This document shows positions 7,684 to 14,899 of a DNA stretch of 27,640 nucleotides, piece after piece; the first letter of the stretch is position 1, and the number at the start of each line of letters is the position of its first letter. Source of the DNA: a virus; the IMG/VR virus record IMGVR_UViG_3300009151_000301, positions 1 to 27,640 of that record; one strand, given 5' to 3'. The notes under the pieces were generated by a model. The model saw only the letters and a program-made list of their open reading frames with translations. It was not told the DNA's origin and did no database searches. The translations under genes were made by a program, and so were the position numbers.

Positions 7684-8706
7684 TCAGACAGAGGCAAAAC
7701 TACCAGCAACAGTAACAGTAAGGGAGTTAAATGTCTGGTAGCTATATGTTACCTGAGCATTTCCGCCACCAGTATCTCCACCAGTATAGTTAACGCTTGT
7801 TAGCTTGTTCTTGGGTCCAAGATTAATGCTCATGGTATCTCCAGTACCACTACCACAAACAGCAATAGTAATCTGACGGTCTGTTAGATTCTTGAAAGCT
7901 GAACAAGCACCGTAACTGATCATGTCGTCAGCTGTTACTTTATCTCCGTCTGTTGCTGTGATAACAAACTCTGATGTGATCTCTAGTGGAAACTTGACAT
8001 AACGGCAGTATGGAGCCATCTTGCCAAGTTCATTGATGGCTTCTCTTCCAAGATTAGCTTTTACATTGATACTCTGAAAGTGAGGGCTTCCACCACCGGC
8101 TGGATTTGGAATATCTCCTGGAATTGTTGAACCAGCAATATTGACATTCAATCTGCGAATAGCAGTCTTGGCAGTTTGTGGAGTACTTTCATTGAATCCA
8201 CCCGTCATACTAGCAGTCCATTTCTTGCTGTTGCCAACAAGGGTGACGTCTTCTGTGGAAAAACCATCTAATGGGAATGTATAGCCAATACTGGACAAAT
8301 ACATGCCTGTGCATTCAACGGCAGTGCTTGTGGCACCTTCGGCGGCAGTTTTGGTATCGTCAAAAATACCTAATTTAAAGTTAACACGATTATTGGCTAG
8401 TGAACCAATACTTCCGCCAGAGCCACCACCGTTTGTTCCACCCATGCATAGCAGATAAAGAGGCATAGTTCCATCAAGAGTTTTTTGTAGTGTAACTTCT
8501 ACTTCAGGAACGCCCTCAACGTTATCATAAAGGTCTTGCTGACCAAGCTCGAATAGCTGGGTTAGATTAAAGTTTGTGGTCATTCCAACACTTTGGAGAC
8601 CCTTGGGAGAAACGTAAGTACCTAGAGTAAAAGTGCCACCTGTTTCAGCCTTAACCGGCTGTAGTTGAACTGATTGTGTTGCGTAATAAATTCTTTTATT
8701 TGCCAT
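7684..8706 (-). CDS. Probable major tail tube protein, 340 aa
   Basis: Probably the tube subunit that polymerises around the tape measure protein. The protein is beta-rich and Gly/Thr/Ser-rich, with few charged helices. Features include VQLQPVKAE near residue 13, FELGQQDLYDNVEGVPEVEVTL near 52-73 (a pattern seen in tail tube proteins, where the early beta hairpin is followed by an E-V-E-V strand), and a Gly-rich loop near 90-100. The gene precedes tail-assembly and tape measure genes, as expected. The start has GGAG 8 bases upstream in a leader (ATATCGGAGA...TAAAATG) almost identical to that of the 942-aa fibre gene. Its own promoter-like motif lies about 90 bases upstream, fitting a need for many copies. 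I infer identity from composition and position. Confidence 0.75.
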   Translation of the reverse strand: MANKRIYYATQSVQLQPVKAETGGTFTLGTYVSPKGLQSVGMTTNFNLTQLFELGQQDLYDNVEGVPEVEVTLQKTLDGTMPLYLLCMGGTNGGGSGGSIGSLANNRVNFKLGIFDDTKTAAEGATSTAVECTGMYLSSIGYTFPLDGFSTEDVTLVGNSKKWTASMTGGFNESTPQTAKTAIRRLNVNIAGSTIPGDIPNPAGGGSPHFQSINVKANLGREAINELGKMAPYCRYVKFPLEITSEFVITATDGDKVTADDMISYGACSAFKNLTDRQITIAVCGSGTGDTMSINLGPKNKLTSVNYTGGDTGGGNAQVTYSYQTFNSLTVTVAGSFASV

Positions 8707-8781
8707 TTTAGAATCTCCGATATCGTGTTGGTTGAAAAGGACTCTTTTAATTCTTTAGTCTGGTGACGACGCTAATTGACT

Positions 8782-8800
8782 ATTCTGTTTTACACCAAAA
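8782..8800 (-). promoter_or_regulatory. GGTGTA-type promoter-like motif upstream of tail tube gene
   Basis: Minus-strand sequence TTTTGGTGTAAAACAGAATA in the about 100-base gap between the 317-aa gene and the tail tube gene. It shares the GGTGTA core with three other intergenic sites (22117-22134, 13746-13763, 12741-12760) but matches them least well downstream of the core. The gap otherwise holds a long leader and a strong RBS. Confidence 0.4.
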
Positions 8801-8808
8801 AAAAGGAA

Positions 8809-9762
8809 TCAAGGAAAAATTTTTAAGTTCCAACGAACAATTCCATTGTACAATGATGACGTAAAATTGTTGAGTTCTGCCAAGTCAGCCGATTTAATAT
8901 ATGACGTTTGGTGCTGATAATCAGGGTTTGTTACTAGTTGAGAATAAGTAAGACCATTAATATTCTTTTCTCCCCTATAATTTAAGGGATAAACTGCATT
9001 TTTGACCACTTTATTAACATCATATAAAATTAAAGATTTGTCTTTTTGTGATAATAAAATGTCAGTTATGATGGATCTTTGAGTGGTGTTTTCTGTAAAA
9101 ACATGTAATAAAATATCTTGAGATATCATATTTTTAGCATTCCCAAGCTCATAAGCTTCTTGGTTAATTCTAGCGACAGGTTCTATAATTAAAAATGGAA
9201 GTTGAACTTTATGACCAGATAATAGAGTACTATACGAATTATTATCTTTAGTCGTATAAATAATATCAGATAATTCTTTCCACCACATTGCCTCATTAGA
9301 TTTATATACTTGGATATATCTATATGCATAATCAAGTTTAATATTACTATTAGAGTTAATGGCATTATTAAAAACTATTCTTCCCAAAGGATAATCAATA
9401 TAATATCCATAATTACCACTACCTGTTGGCGCTGGCAAAAAGGTATTATTTAAAGATACTCCAGAAATATGATTAATATTTTTAGCAGGATCGAGGATTG
9501 ATGTATCTTCGTAAATCCAATCTTTTACAGGGCCTTCCCAAGTTTTTGCCTGAGATCCAACAGAGGTTCCTGTTACTTGGGGTTGTGGTCTGAGAGTATA
9601 TAAACCAGACTGTGAAGCTGATGATTGATTAACATTAACATAACCATCTATCTGTAAAAAAGACCAATCTAAAAAATGCTTTAGATTATCTTCTACTTGA
9701 GAGATAGAATTTTTATTACGAATACTAGTGATATAATTAAATTTTGTATAATCTTCAGTCAT
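8809..9762 (-). CDS. Neck or tail-completion candidate structural protein, 317 aa
   Basis: No diagnostic motif. The protein is mixed alpha/beta with many Tyr/Asn/Ile residues; a segment with YYIDYPLGRIVFNNA followed by IKLDYAYRYIQVY near residues 125-155 looks like a beta sandwich, and the C-terminus ends in a beta strand (GIVRWNLKIFP). It lies between the 214-aa neck candidate and the tail tube gene. In this order the slot is usually a tail terminator or head-tail completion protein, although 317 aa is longer than typical terminators. I chose the ATG at 9762, one base after the preceding stop at 9764; an upstream TTG at 9780 has no RBS and lies inside the previous gene. Confidence 0.78.
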   Translation of the reverse strand: MTEDYTKFNYITSIRNKNSISQVEDNLKHFLDWSFLQIDGYVNVNQSSASQSGLYTLRPQPQVTGTSVGSQAKTWEGPVKDWIYEDTSILDPAKNINHISGVSLNNTFLPAPTGSGNYGYYIDYPLGRIVFNNAINSNSNIKLDYAYRYIQVYKSNEAMWWKELSDIIYTTKDNNSYSTLLSGHKVQLPFLIIEPVARINQEAYELGNAKNMISQDILLHVFTENTTQRSIITDILLSQKDKSLILYDVNKVVKNAVYPLNYRGEKNINGLTYSQLVTNPDYQHQTSYIKSADLAELNNFTSSLYNGIVRWNLKIFP

Positions 9763-9763
9763 A

Positions 9764-10408
9764 TTAAATGTTCTTTTCAATACTGGTTTGCATGATTTTT
9801 AAAATATCTTTTTCCATATTCTCTATGGCTCTTGTTGTCCAGTTGTTTGTTATCGAACCGGCAAACTGAGGAGGAACTCTCCAGTTTTTATTAGAATCAA
9901 CCATAATAGCCATTCCTGTACGCGAATTATTATTAGGTCCCAATCTAACCTCAAAGTCTTTAACTATGGGCTTATTGGATTGAAACAATAACCAATCTAA
10001 CCAAGGTAAAACATATCCCCTAGCATCATCCTGTACCGTAGCTGCTTCATCCTTAATAATTCCATTAATGTCATCTGATTTAATCATGGTCATTTTATAT
10101 CCACCAGTAAGACCAAAATTAGAAGCAGTAATTGGAACTTTATTTATTTCTAGTGTATCTGCCATAAGAACGATAACTCTGTCTATAGCAGTAGAGTCTG
10201 GGATGCCAAACTCAAACTTTAGTGAACCGGACATTAAGGACTCATATTCTGGTTCTTTTTTAAGTCCTTCTATAAATATTTTCTTGATTTCTTCTCTAAT
10301 CTCTGAAATAGACTTATTAAAAGCAATATCTAAATGACTTCTCATCGCTTCTAAAATGAGCGATCTAATTTCACTATCAGATTCCATGATGATAATATCA
10401 AAGTTCAT
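9764..10408 (-). CDS. Neck/tail-completion candidate, 214 aa
   Basis: Function inferred from context. The N-terminal half is helical (SEIRSLILEAMRSHLDIAF, SEIREEIKKIFIEGL), the middle is beta (SLKFEFGIPDSTAIDRVIVLMADTL) and the C-terminus has a basic helix. The pattern MSGSLKFEFG and the later RTGMAIMV segment recall HK97 gp10-like neck proteins, but similarity is weak by eye. I chose the ATG at 10408, which overlaps the stop of the 173-aa gene as ATGA; a TTG at 10432 would add eight residues but has no ribosome binding site. It sits two genes upstream of the tail tube gene. Confidence 0.8.
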   Translation of the reverse strand: MNFDIIIMESDSEIRSLILEAMRSHLDIAFNKSISEIREEIKKIFIEGLKKEPEYESLMSGSLKFEFGIPDSTAIDRVIVLMADTLEINKVPITASNFGLTGGYKMTMIKSDDINGIIKDEAATVQDDARGYVLPWLDWLLFQSNKPIVKDFEVRLGPNNNSRTGMAIMVDSNKNWRVPPQFAGSITNNWTTRAIENMEKDILKIMQTSIEKNI

Positions 10409-10926
10409 TTGCTGGTCCACATTGTTATGCAATAGTTTGTATTACCGAAACCACAAAGGTTGGGGTCTCCTGCTCTGTCGTATGACTTGCTTCCTACTCC
10501 GTGAGATTCTACTATCTCTAAATATTTTGCATTTCTTAATTTGTTGAGATAGGAGCTTGAACATATTGTTTGTATAGATCCATTAGCTATTTCTATTCCA
10601 TTTTGAGGTATATTTAACCAGTACTTGCTATCAAAAATAACTCCCAAATGTAAAATTTCACTAACATCTCCACTATTATTATATCCATCGCCCATACATA
10701 CTGGACATGTTTGGCCATCAGAGAAAGGTAGTGGTCCAGATCCGTTGTATATGTTTGCTGAAAGATGAGAGATAGGATCAAATTGACAATTGTTGCACAT
10801 AACAGGACTATTCATTTTGTCAAAAATCAACCTACAAGGAACAGACAAAGATCCCTCTGCTAAAATAGTATTAATAGCATCATCAAATATTTGTTTAAAT
10901 TGTGGGGTAATTAGATTATCAAACAT
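10405..10926 (-). CDS. Zinc-ribbon-containing head-tail region protein, 173 aa
   Basis: The protein has two C-x2-C pairs, C44/C47 (CNNC) and C74/C77 (CPVC followed by MGDGY), separated by 26 residues, which is a plausible structural zinc site; the second pair resembles the CPxCxGxG knuckle of DnaJ. The C-terminus is beta-rich and ends GFGNTNYCITMWTSK. It starts 2 bases after the stop of the 73-aa gene and its stop overlaps the next start as ATGA. Between head-tail adaptor and tail tube, the likely role is head closure or neck assembly, by position only. Confidence 0.8.
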   Translation of the reverse strand: MFDNLITPQFKQIFDDAINTILAEGSLSVPCRLIFDKMNSPVMCNNCQFDPISHLSANIYNGSGPLPFSDGQTCPVCMGDGYNNSGDVSEILHLGVIFDSKYWLNIPQNGIEIANGSIQTICSSSYLNKLRNAKYLEIVESHGVGSKSYDRAGDPNLCGFGNTNYCITMWTSK

Positions 10927-10928
10927 AT

Positions 10929-11150
10929 TTAGTACTTAATAGATATAGTCTGGTTCGTGGCGTTTAAAGATACTACTTCTTTTTGAAATAATACTGAAGG
11001 TTGCTGAAAAGGAATTCTTTGTATGGTAACGAATTGTTCTAGAAGAGATATGCCTTGAGCAGATGAGGATGATATATTTTGAAAATCATTAGGAATATCC
11101 ACCTGAGTTCGATTACTTTTTATATTGTAGTTAGTTTGAACAAAAATCAT
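10929..11150 (-). CDS. Small hypothetical protein, 73 aa
   Basis: No recognised domain. Ser/Gln/Asn-rich with beta-type strands at both ends (MIFVQTNYNIKS, QTISIKY) and no Cys, signal peptide or membrane segment. It sits tightly between the P-domain gene (7-base gap) and the zinc-ribbon gene (2-base gap), so it is probably real and part of the same transcript. Probably a small virion or assembly protein. Confidence 0.65.
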   Translation of the reverse strand: MIFVQTNYNIKSNRTQVDIPNDFQNISSSSAQGISLLEQFVTIQRIPFQQPSVLFQKEVVSLNATNQTISIKY

Positions 11151-11157
11151 ATAAAGC

Positions 11158-12174
11158 TCACTCTTGATAAGTAATAATTAATTTCCAATTATCTATCAGA
11201 CCTGATACAGAAGCATCATTGTCACAGACGTGCAAAGACCATATTCCAGAGGATGGGACATAACCTTTGAGGTGGCCAAAAGAACTTAATAGATTTTCAT
11301 TATTAAGAGCCCCCAATGTTATGGAGCCATTTGATATGGATATTGGGATTCTTGCTTCTGAACATCCTGAATTATCGCAGATTGTCATTGGAATACTATT
11401 GTCAAATCTTGTGCTGTTTGTTTTATCTATAATCTTACACAATCCACCATTTTTTGTATTAGATACATTAGTCTGAGGTAAAGCCCTATCGGACAACATA
11501 AAACTAAAACCAGGAACATAATTAGATATTTTGTGGTGGGCAAATAGTAGTATTTTATCTCCAGAAGGAGGAGCTAGAAACATGGTTAGGTCTTGTGGAG
11601 AATTATGGTTTAATCCATTTATTCCTATTTCTACATTTTCTATTGGTCTACTATCCATAATAGTGATAGAGCTTGTGCTGGTCGCATTATCTACTATATA
11701 AATTCTAGGACCATTATATATTGACGAATCAAAAGCAGAACAATTTATTGTGCAGGCATCTAGGATTTGACCTTCTATAGGCTCTCTAATATCAAATGCT
11801 GGTATTGTGGTATTTCTTTTGACTATGGTAATGGTTCCTTGGGCTAGTCTATATCTTTTAAGTCCACTACCAGAATATTGTTCATTAGGTTCCTGTAAAT
11901 CAAGATCATAGACTGCGGTCTCAAAAGAGTAATTATTTGTAATGTGAGCTGGGATATTTAAAACAATATCTCCATTACTATAAGCGATCAAAGAATAGTC
12001 TGATGTTTTAGTAATATTATCAAAAGTATATATTTGACCAGTATTACTAACAAATTTAAATAATACATACCAGTTGGTCATATTAACACTAGTGTTATTT
12101 TCATCCAGATATCTAAATGTAATCTGAAAATCAGAACCTTGCTCTAGGAGAAAATTGTGTGTTGCGGCAGGCAT
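11158..12174 (-). CDS. Virion protein with BppU-like N-terminus and proprotein-convertase P-domain, 338 aa
   Basis: Two parts are visible. Residues 1-125 match the whole 134-aa protein encoded at 21672-22076: both start MPA, then EQG(S/T), N(M/I)TNW, IPA, YDL(D/E)L and a closing GT strand with R. Such domains are common near phage fibres and are probably virion-anchoring beta sandwiches. Residues 157-336 match the proprotein-convertase P-domain: I-x-I-N-G-L-N-H, then DLTMFLAPPSGDKILL, a loop with C265/C271, and GIWSLHVCDNDASVSGLIDNWKL at the end. P-domains act as folding and binding domains in secreted proteases; no protease domain is attached here. It lies just after the head-tail adaptor gene with AAGGA before the ATG. 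Likely a virion surface or decoration protein that binds the host envelope. Confidence 0.85.
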   Translation of the reverse strand: MPAATHNFLLEQGSDFQITFRYLDENNTSVNMTNWYVLFKFVSNTGQIYTFDNITKTSDYSLIAYSNGDIVLNIPAHITNNYSFETAVYDLDLQEPNEQYSGSGLKRYRLAQGTITIVKRNTTIPAFDIREPIEGQILDACTINCSAFDSSIYNGPRIYIVDNATSTSSITIMDSRPIENVEIGINGLNHNSPQDLTMFLAPPSGDKILLFAHHKISNYVPGFSFMLSDRALPQTNVSNTKNGGLCKIIDKTNSTRFDNSIPMTICDNSGCSEARIPISISNGSITLGALNNENLLSSFGHLKGYVPSSGIWSLHVCDNDASVSGLIDNWKLIITYQE

Positions 12175-12188
12175 TGTCTATGGTTCCT

Positions 12189-12710
12189 TTAAGAGTAAAA
12201 ATCTCGTGATCTATCAGAACTATATCGAATAGCACTTGGGTCAAATTTATTACCAACGAATGGAGAAAGAATAGACTTGATACCATTAGCATTACCAATC
12301 TCATATTGTAGTCTAAGATCTTGATACATTGCACAGGGGCCCATCTCCAATATGGTTTGATATCCTTTAAGATTTCCCCCCACACTTAAACTAGCAGGTC
12401 CTAGAGCAGCTCTGATGCCCTCTGAAGCAGCTTTGGTTCTGAAAGTACTTTGATCTAATAAGCAGGCGGCTTTTAGGGCCACAAATCCTATAAAATCTTG
12501 ATCTGGGGATTCTAATTGGGTTGGGTCAGGAGTGATGGTTAACTTGACCGTATCTATCGTATAGGTATTGGAAAAATTAATCTCTCTTTTAACATACTGA
12601 GCTGCTACAGCAATTAGTTGTTCTAATCTATCATCACTATATGTTGGGGTTTCAGATAGATCGTTTATCCAAACTCTAACAATAATGGGTATTTCATTTT
12701 TCCAGCTCAT
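12189..12710 (-). CDS. Head-tail connector (adaptor) protein, 173 aa
   Basis: Probably the adaptor ring under the portal (gp6/gp15-like). The pattern fits: an N-terminal helix VRVWINDLSETPTYSDDRLEQLIAVAAQYV, a short beta region with YTIDTVKLTITPDP, then FIGFVALKAACLLDQ and helices ending in GPASLSVGGNLKGY and a short acidic stretch. Length is in the usual 100-180 aa range. Start ATG has AGGG upstream and a promoter-like motif about 50 bases away. In most phages this gene directly follows the capsid gene; here a fibre cluster separates them. Confidence 0.8.
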   Translation of the reverse strand: MSWKNEIPIIVRVWINDLSETPTYSDDRLEQLIAVAAQYVKREINFSNTYTIDTVKLTITPDPTQLESPDQDFIGFVALKAACLLDQSTFRTKAASEGIRAALGPASLSVGGNLKGYQTILEMGPCAMYQDLRLQYEIGNANGIKSILSPFVGNKFDPSAIRYSSDRSRDFYS

Positions 12711-12740
12711 TTTTTGACCCTTTTATAAGGATAGAATGTC

Positions 12741-12760
12741 TAGTCTTTAATACACCTTAT
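12741..12760 (-). promoter_or_regulatory. GGTGTA-type promoter-like motif upstream of head-tail adaptor gene
   Basis: Minus-strand ATAAGGTGTATTAAAGACTA lies about 35-50 bases before the adaptor ATG, in a 167-base gap. It shares the pattern ATA-GGTGTA-YTA-A-ACTA with the sites at 22117 and 13746. The GGTGTA core is also preceded by TACACC at 11 bases, so a hairpin could form here. Confidence 0.5.
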
Positions 12761-12806
12761 GTTGATTGGTGTAATGTTTTAAATTAAGTGGCTAAATTGG
12801 AATAAC

Positions 12807-12878
12807 TTATAATCCAATAGTCTCATCTAAAATATATTCCTCAGAATTGGGTGCAATAGCTAAATGTTTATTGTTCAT
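12807..12878 (-). CDS. Candidate 23-aa mini-ORF coupled to the 279-aa fibre gene
   Basis: Reads MNNKHLAIAPNSEEYILDETIGL and stops with TAA. The ATG overlaps the stop of the fibre gene as TAATG, so a ribosome could re-initiate; the only RBS-like sequence is GAAG. A small hairpin (ATTGGA/TCCAAT, 12794-12816) follows. It could be a peptide gene, a chance ORF, or the remnant of a longer one. No homologue can be named. Confidence 0.3.
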   Translation of the reverse strand: MNNKHLAIAPNSEEYILDETIGL

Positions 12879-13717
12879 TAAAAATTAATTCTTCTATAAG
12901 AGCCAAGGTCTGTTCCTGCTCCAAAAGAAGAGACATATGTTGTTCCAGTATTAGTTGCTAATGTGAATGTTTTATTTGCGGTTACTACTTCTGAGTATGT
13001 TGTGATCCTATAGCTATAAACTCCTGCTATATATATTCTGATGTCTATAAACGATAATGGATTATTAATAGGAAGGATTTGATTAAATCTTATCTTAGAT
13101 CCAGAAGTTCCAGAAAGTGTGACTCCATTACCAGAAGAAGAATTGGTTCCGGAAGCTATTGTTAGAGTCGTATCAAATACCGATGTGGGTGTTGGGGTTG
13201 GGGTTACGGTGGGCGTAACTGTTATTGTTGGTGTTATTGTTGGTGTTATAGTTACTGTTGGAGTAGGGGATGAGACTATCCAAGTTGATAGGGCTGATCT
13301 TTTCCAAGTATTGTTGTCTGTAGCAACATAGAAATAATCGCTATCATAAGCAACGTTACCAGCAACTCCGGATGCTGTTGGTGAACTGGGAACAGTAGAC
13401 CATGCAAAGCTTGCTGAAGCTCCTCCGTTGCTTGAATTAATAGTATAGGCCCCATTGACAGAACTTATAGTGATATTATTTCCGGCGGATATGCTCTTTA
13501 CTGGTAAAACACCACTAATAGCACTATTAAAATCAGTAATATTTGATGAGCTTAAATTAATACTACCTAAACTAGCCCAATTTGATACTCCATCACCAAT
13601 TTTAAAAATCTTATCGGTCAGATCATATCCCGGCTCACCACTAGCTAATACTGGATTGGCCAAAGTCCATGCAGCAGAAGTTCCTTTGCGTATTTGTATA
13701 AGATCATTTACGGCCAT
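12878..13717 (-). CDS. Short fibre with Mtd-type N-terminal module, Pro/Thr stalk and beta C-terminus, 279 aa
   Basis: Residues 1-50 carry the module found at the start of many phage receptor-binding proteins: IQIRKGTSAAW, then GEPGYD and FKIGDG; the same module starts the 942-aa fibre. Residues 57-86 (NITDFNSAISGVLPVKS, then AGNNITI) also match that fibre. Residues 118-145 (GNVAYDSDYFYVATDNNTWKRSAL) form a second small domain. Residues 151-178 are a Thr/Pro stalk, and 181-279 a beta-rich tip. A virion-anchored adhesin is likely, the tip contacting the host. AGGA lies 9 bases before the ATG and a GGTGTA-type motif about 40 bases upstream. It is the last sizeable gene of the fibre cluster. Confidence 0.85.
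   Translation of the reverse strand: MAVNDLIQIRKGTSAAWTLANPVLASGEPGYDLTDKIFKIGDGVSNWASLGSINLSSSNITDFNSAISGVLPVKSISAGNNITISSVNGAYTINSSNGGASASFAWSTVPSSPTASGVAGNVAYDSDYFYVATDNNTWKRSALSTWIVSSPTPTVTITPTITPTITVTPTVTPTPTPTSVFDTTLTIASGTNSSSGNGVTLSGTSGSKIRFNQILPINNPLSFIDIRIYIAGVYSYRITTYSEVVTANKTFTLATNTGTTYVSSFGAGTDLGSYRRINF
13182..13266 (-). repeat. Imperfect Thr-Pro-coding repeat in the 279-aa fibre
   Basis: A run of short degenerate units (GGTGTTATTGTT-like on the plus strand) encoding TPTVTITPTI-type sequence, residues 151-178. It is less regular than the 12-base array in the 749-aa fibre gene but codes for the same type of extended stalk. Confidence 0.75.
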
Positions 13718-13745
13718 TTAATAAAGTCCTATAAGACAGGTATAT

Positions 13746-13763
13746 TAGTTATAATACACCTAT
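13746..13763 (-). promoter_or_regulatory. GGTGTA-type promoter-like motif upstream of 279-aa fibre gene
   Basis: Minus-strand ATAGGTGTATTATAACTA, identical to the site at 22117-22134 except for one base, in the 80-base gap between the oxygenase gene and the fibre gene. A TTGACA lies a little upstream (13782-13787) but has no -10 box at a normal distance. A phage-directed promoter is the simplest reading. Confidence 0.55.
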
Positions 13764-13797
13764 TACCTATTTAAAGAAAGTTGTCAATTTTTAAAGT

Positions 13798-14376
13798 TTA
13801 CTGGTTTACCCAGGTGTCTTTATCAACAACAAATCCAAACATAAATAGTGTTCGTGGATTATCTCCATGACAAACATCAACACTATGATAAAGTTCTGTT
13901 ACTAAATAGCACATCATATCGCCTTCATTTAAATCATAGGCTTTATCTTCAACATGAACAGTACCGCCGCTCTGTGCTTTGCTAGCAAGAATATTACATC
14001 TTAATCCAACTACTCCTTCGCCAACACTAGGATCTTTATGCTTGTAAACATCACCGTCGTTATAGGTTACACTCACAACAACTCCGTCTTTACCATGATT
14101 CTCAATAACCGGAGCTTGTGCTGTTAGCGGAATTGTTTGACGAATTCGGTCTTGCAAAGTCTTGACCAAGTCTGGGTAATCAATCTTTGGACTCATGCGA
14201 TTTGTGAGTCTCAGTTTTGTTGTACTAAATTCTTTTTTATCCCAATCCCCAGTAATCCCATCAACAAACTGTCCATCAATTACAGCTTGATTAGCCCAAT
14301 CTTTAAGAGCTTGAATTTCTTCTGCTGTTATAAAATTAGGAACTAACAACACCTGACCATCAAAATTATTTGCCAT
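13798..14376 (-). CDS. 2OG-Fe(II) oxygenase, prolyl-4-hydroxylase-like, 192 aa
   Basis: Enzymes of this family use 2-oxoglutarate, O2 and Fe(II) to hydroxylate proteins or small molecules. The double-stranded beta-helix core is visible from about residue 95: H113-x-D115 (YKHKD) gives the first two iron ligands, H164 (ELYHSV) the third, and R175 (NPRTLFMFGF) the likely 2-oxoglutarate contact, all at normal spacing. The N-terminal PNFITAEEIQALKDWA is typical of prolyl-4-hydroxylase-like proteins. Length is normal for a stand-alone enzyme. The start lies 11 bases inside the sulfotransferase gene and uses AGGAG within it, so expression is coupled. Surrounded by fibre genes with Pro-rich stalks, a role in modifying virion prolines is inferred; modification of a host protein or a small molecule is the alternative. 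Confidence 0.88.
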   Translation of the reverse strand: MANNFDGQVLLVPNFITAEEIQALKDWANQAVIDGQFVDGITGDWDKKEFSTTKLRLTNRMSPKIDYPDLVKTLQDRIRQTIPLTAQAPVIENHGKDGVVVSVTYNDGDVYKHKDPSVGEGVVGLRCNILASKAQSGGTVHVEDKAYDLNEGDMMCYLVTELYHSVDVCHGDNPRTLFMFGFVVDKDTWVNQ

Positions 14377-14899
14377 AGTAATTCTCCTTTAATCTTTGGT
14401 ATAGTTCATTATCATTATAATACTGTTTGGTTACTAATTCAAGCTGTTCTTCAGTTAAAACTGGCTTTTTCTCATCTTTTTCTTCGTTTACTCTTGGTAC
14501 TGGAGTTGGTAATCCTAGCCAATCTGCACATTCATCTATTTGTTCTGGAAATAAGAAGTATTTAATACTATCATTTATAAGTCCCATACTTTCTATGCTC
14601 CAAAAGTGAACCTCGTCTTCTAACAATCCTTCTTCCACCGTCTTATTCCTTCTTGCACAAGCACTTTTAAATCTTTCAATCGGATCTCGAACCATGCAAT
14701 AAACTTCGCATTCTGGCAAACCTAATTTTAGATCATGGCCGGTAAGATTCATTATAGGGTGCCATTTTTCATTTTTAAAAGGTTCTGGTTGAGTTTTTAT
14801 ATGATCTTTTGGAAGCATCAAATTCATTAATGCATGACTTCCGCTTCTTGTAACAAGAGCAAGAGCCTTCCCATTGAATAAAGCACAGACACCTTTCAT
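14366..14899 (-). CDS. PAPS-dependent sulfotransferase family protein, 177 aa
   Basis: The family moves sulfate from PAPS to hydroxyl groups of sugars, tyrosine or small molecules. TRSGSHALMNLML (residues 17-29) corresponds to the 5'-phosphosulfate loop, and VRDPIERFKSA (70-80) to the 3'-phosphate loop with R71, R76 and S79. The C-terminal helix with YYNDNELYQRL is common to phage and bacterial members. In the first loop the usual Lys is Arg18, so activity is plausible but not certain. At 177 aa it is shorter than many members (about 200-300 aa), so acceptor-binding parts are reduced. Its start overlaps the stop of the 439-aa discoidin-like fibre gene (ATGA), and its end overlaps the oxygenase gene by 11 bases. 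Fibre modification is inferred from this coupling. Confidence 0.82.
   Translation of the reverse strand: MKGVCALFNGKALALVTRSGSHALMNLMLPKDHIKTQPEPFKNEKWHPIMNLTGHDLKLGLPECEVYCMVRDPIERFKSACARRNKTVEEGLLEDEVHFWSIESMGLINDSIKYFLFPEQIDECADWLGLPTPVPRVNEEKDEKKPVLTEEQLELVTKQYYNDNELYQRLKENYYGK

Noticed and set aside
13782-13787. TTGACA as a -35 box for the 279-aa fibre gene
   Set aside because: No -10 box at 15-19 bases; the GGTGTA-type motif further downstream is a better candidate.
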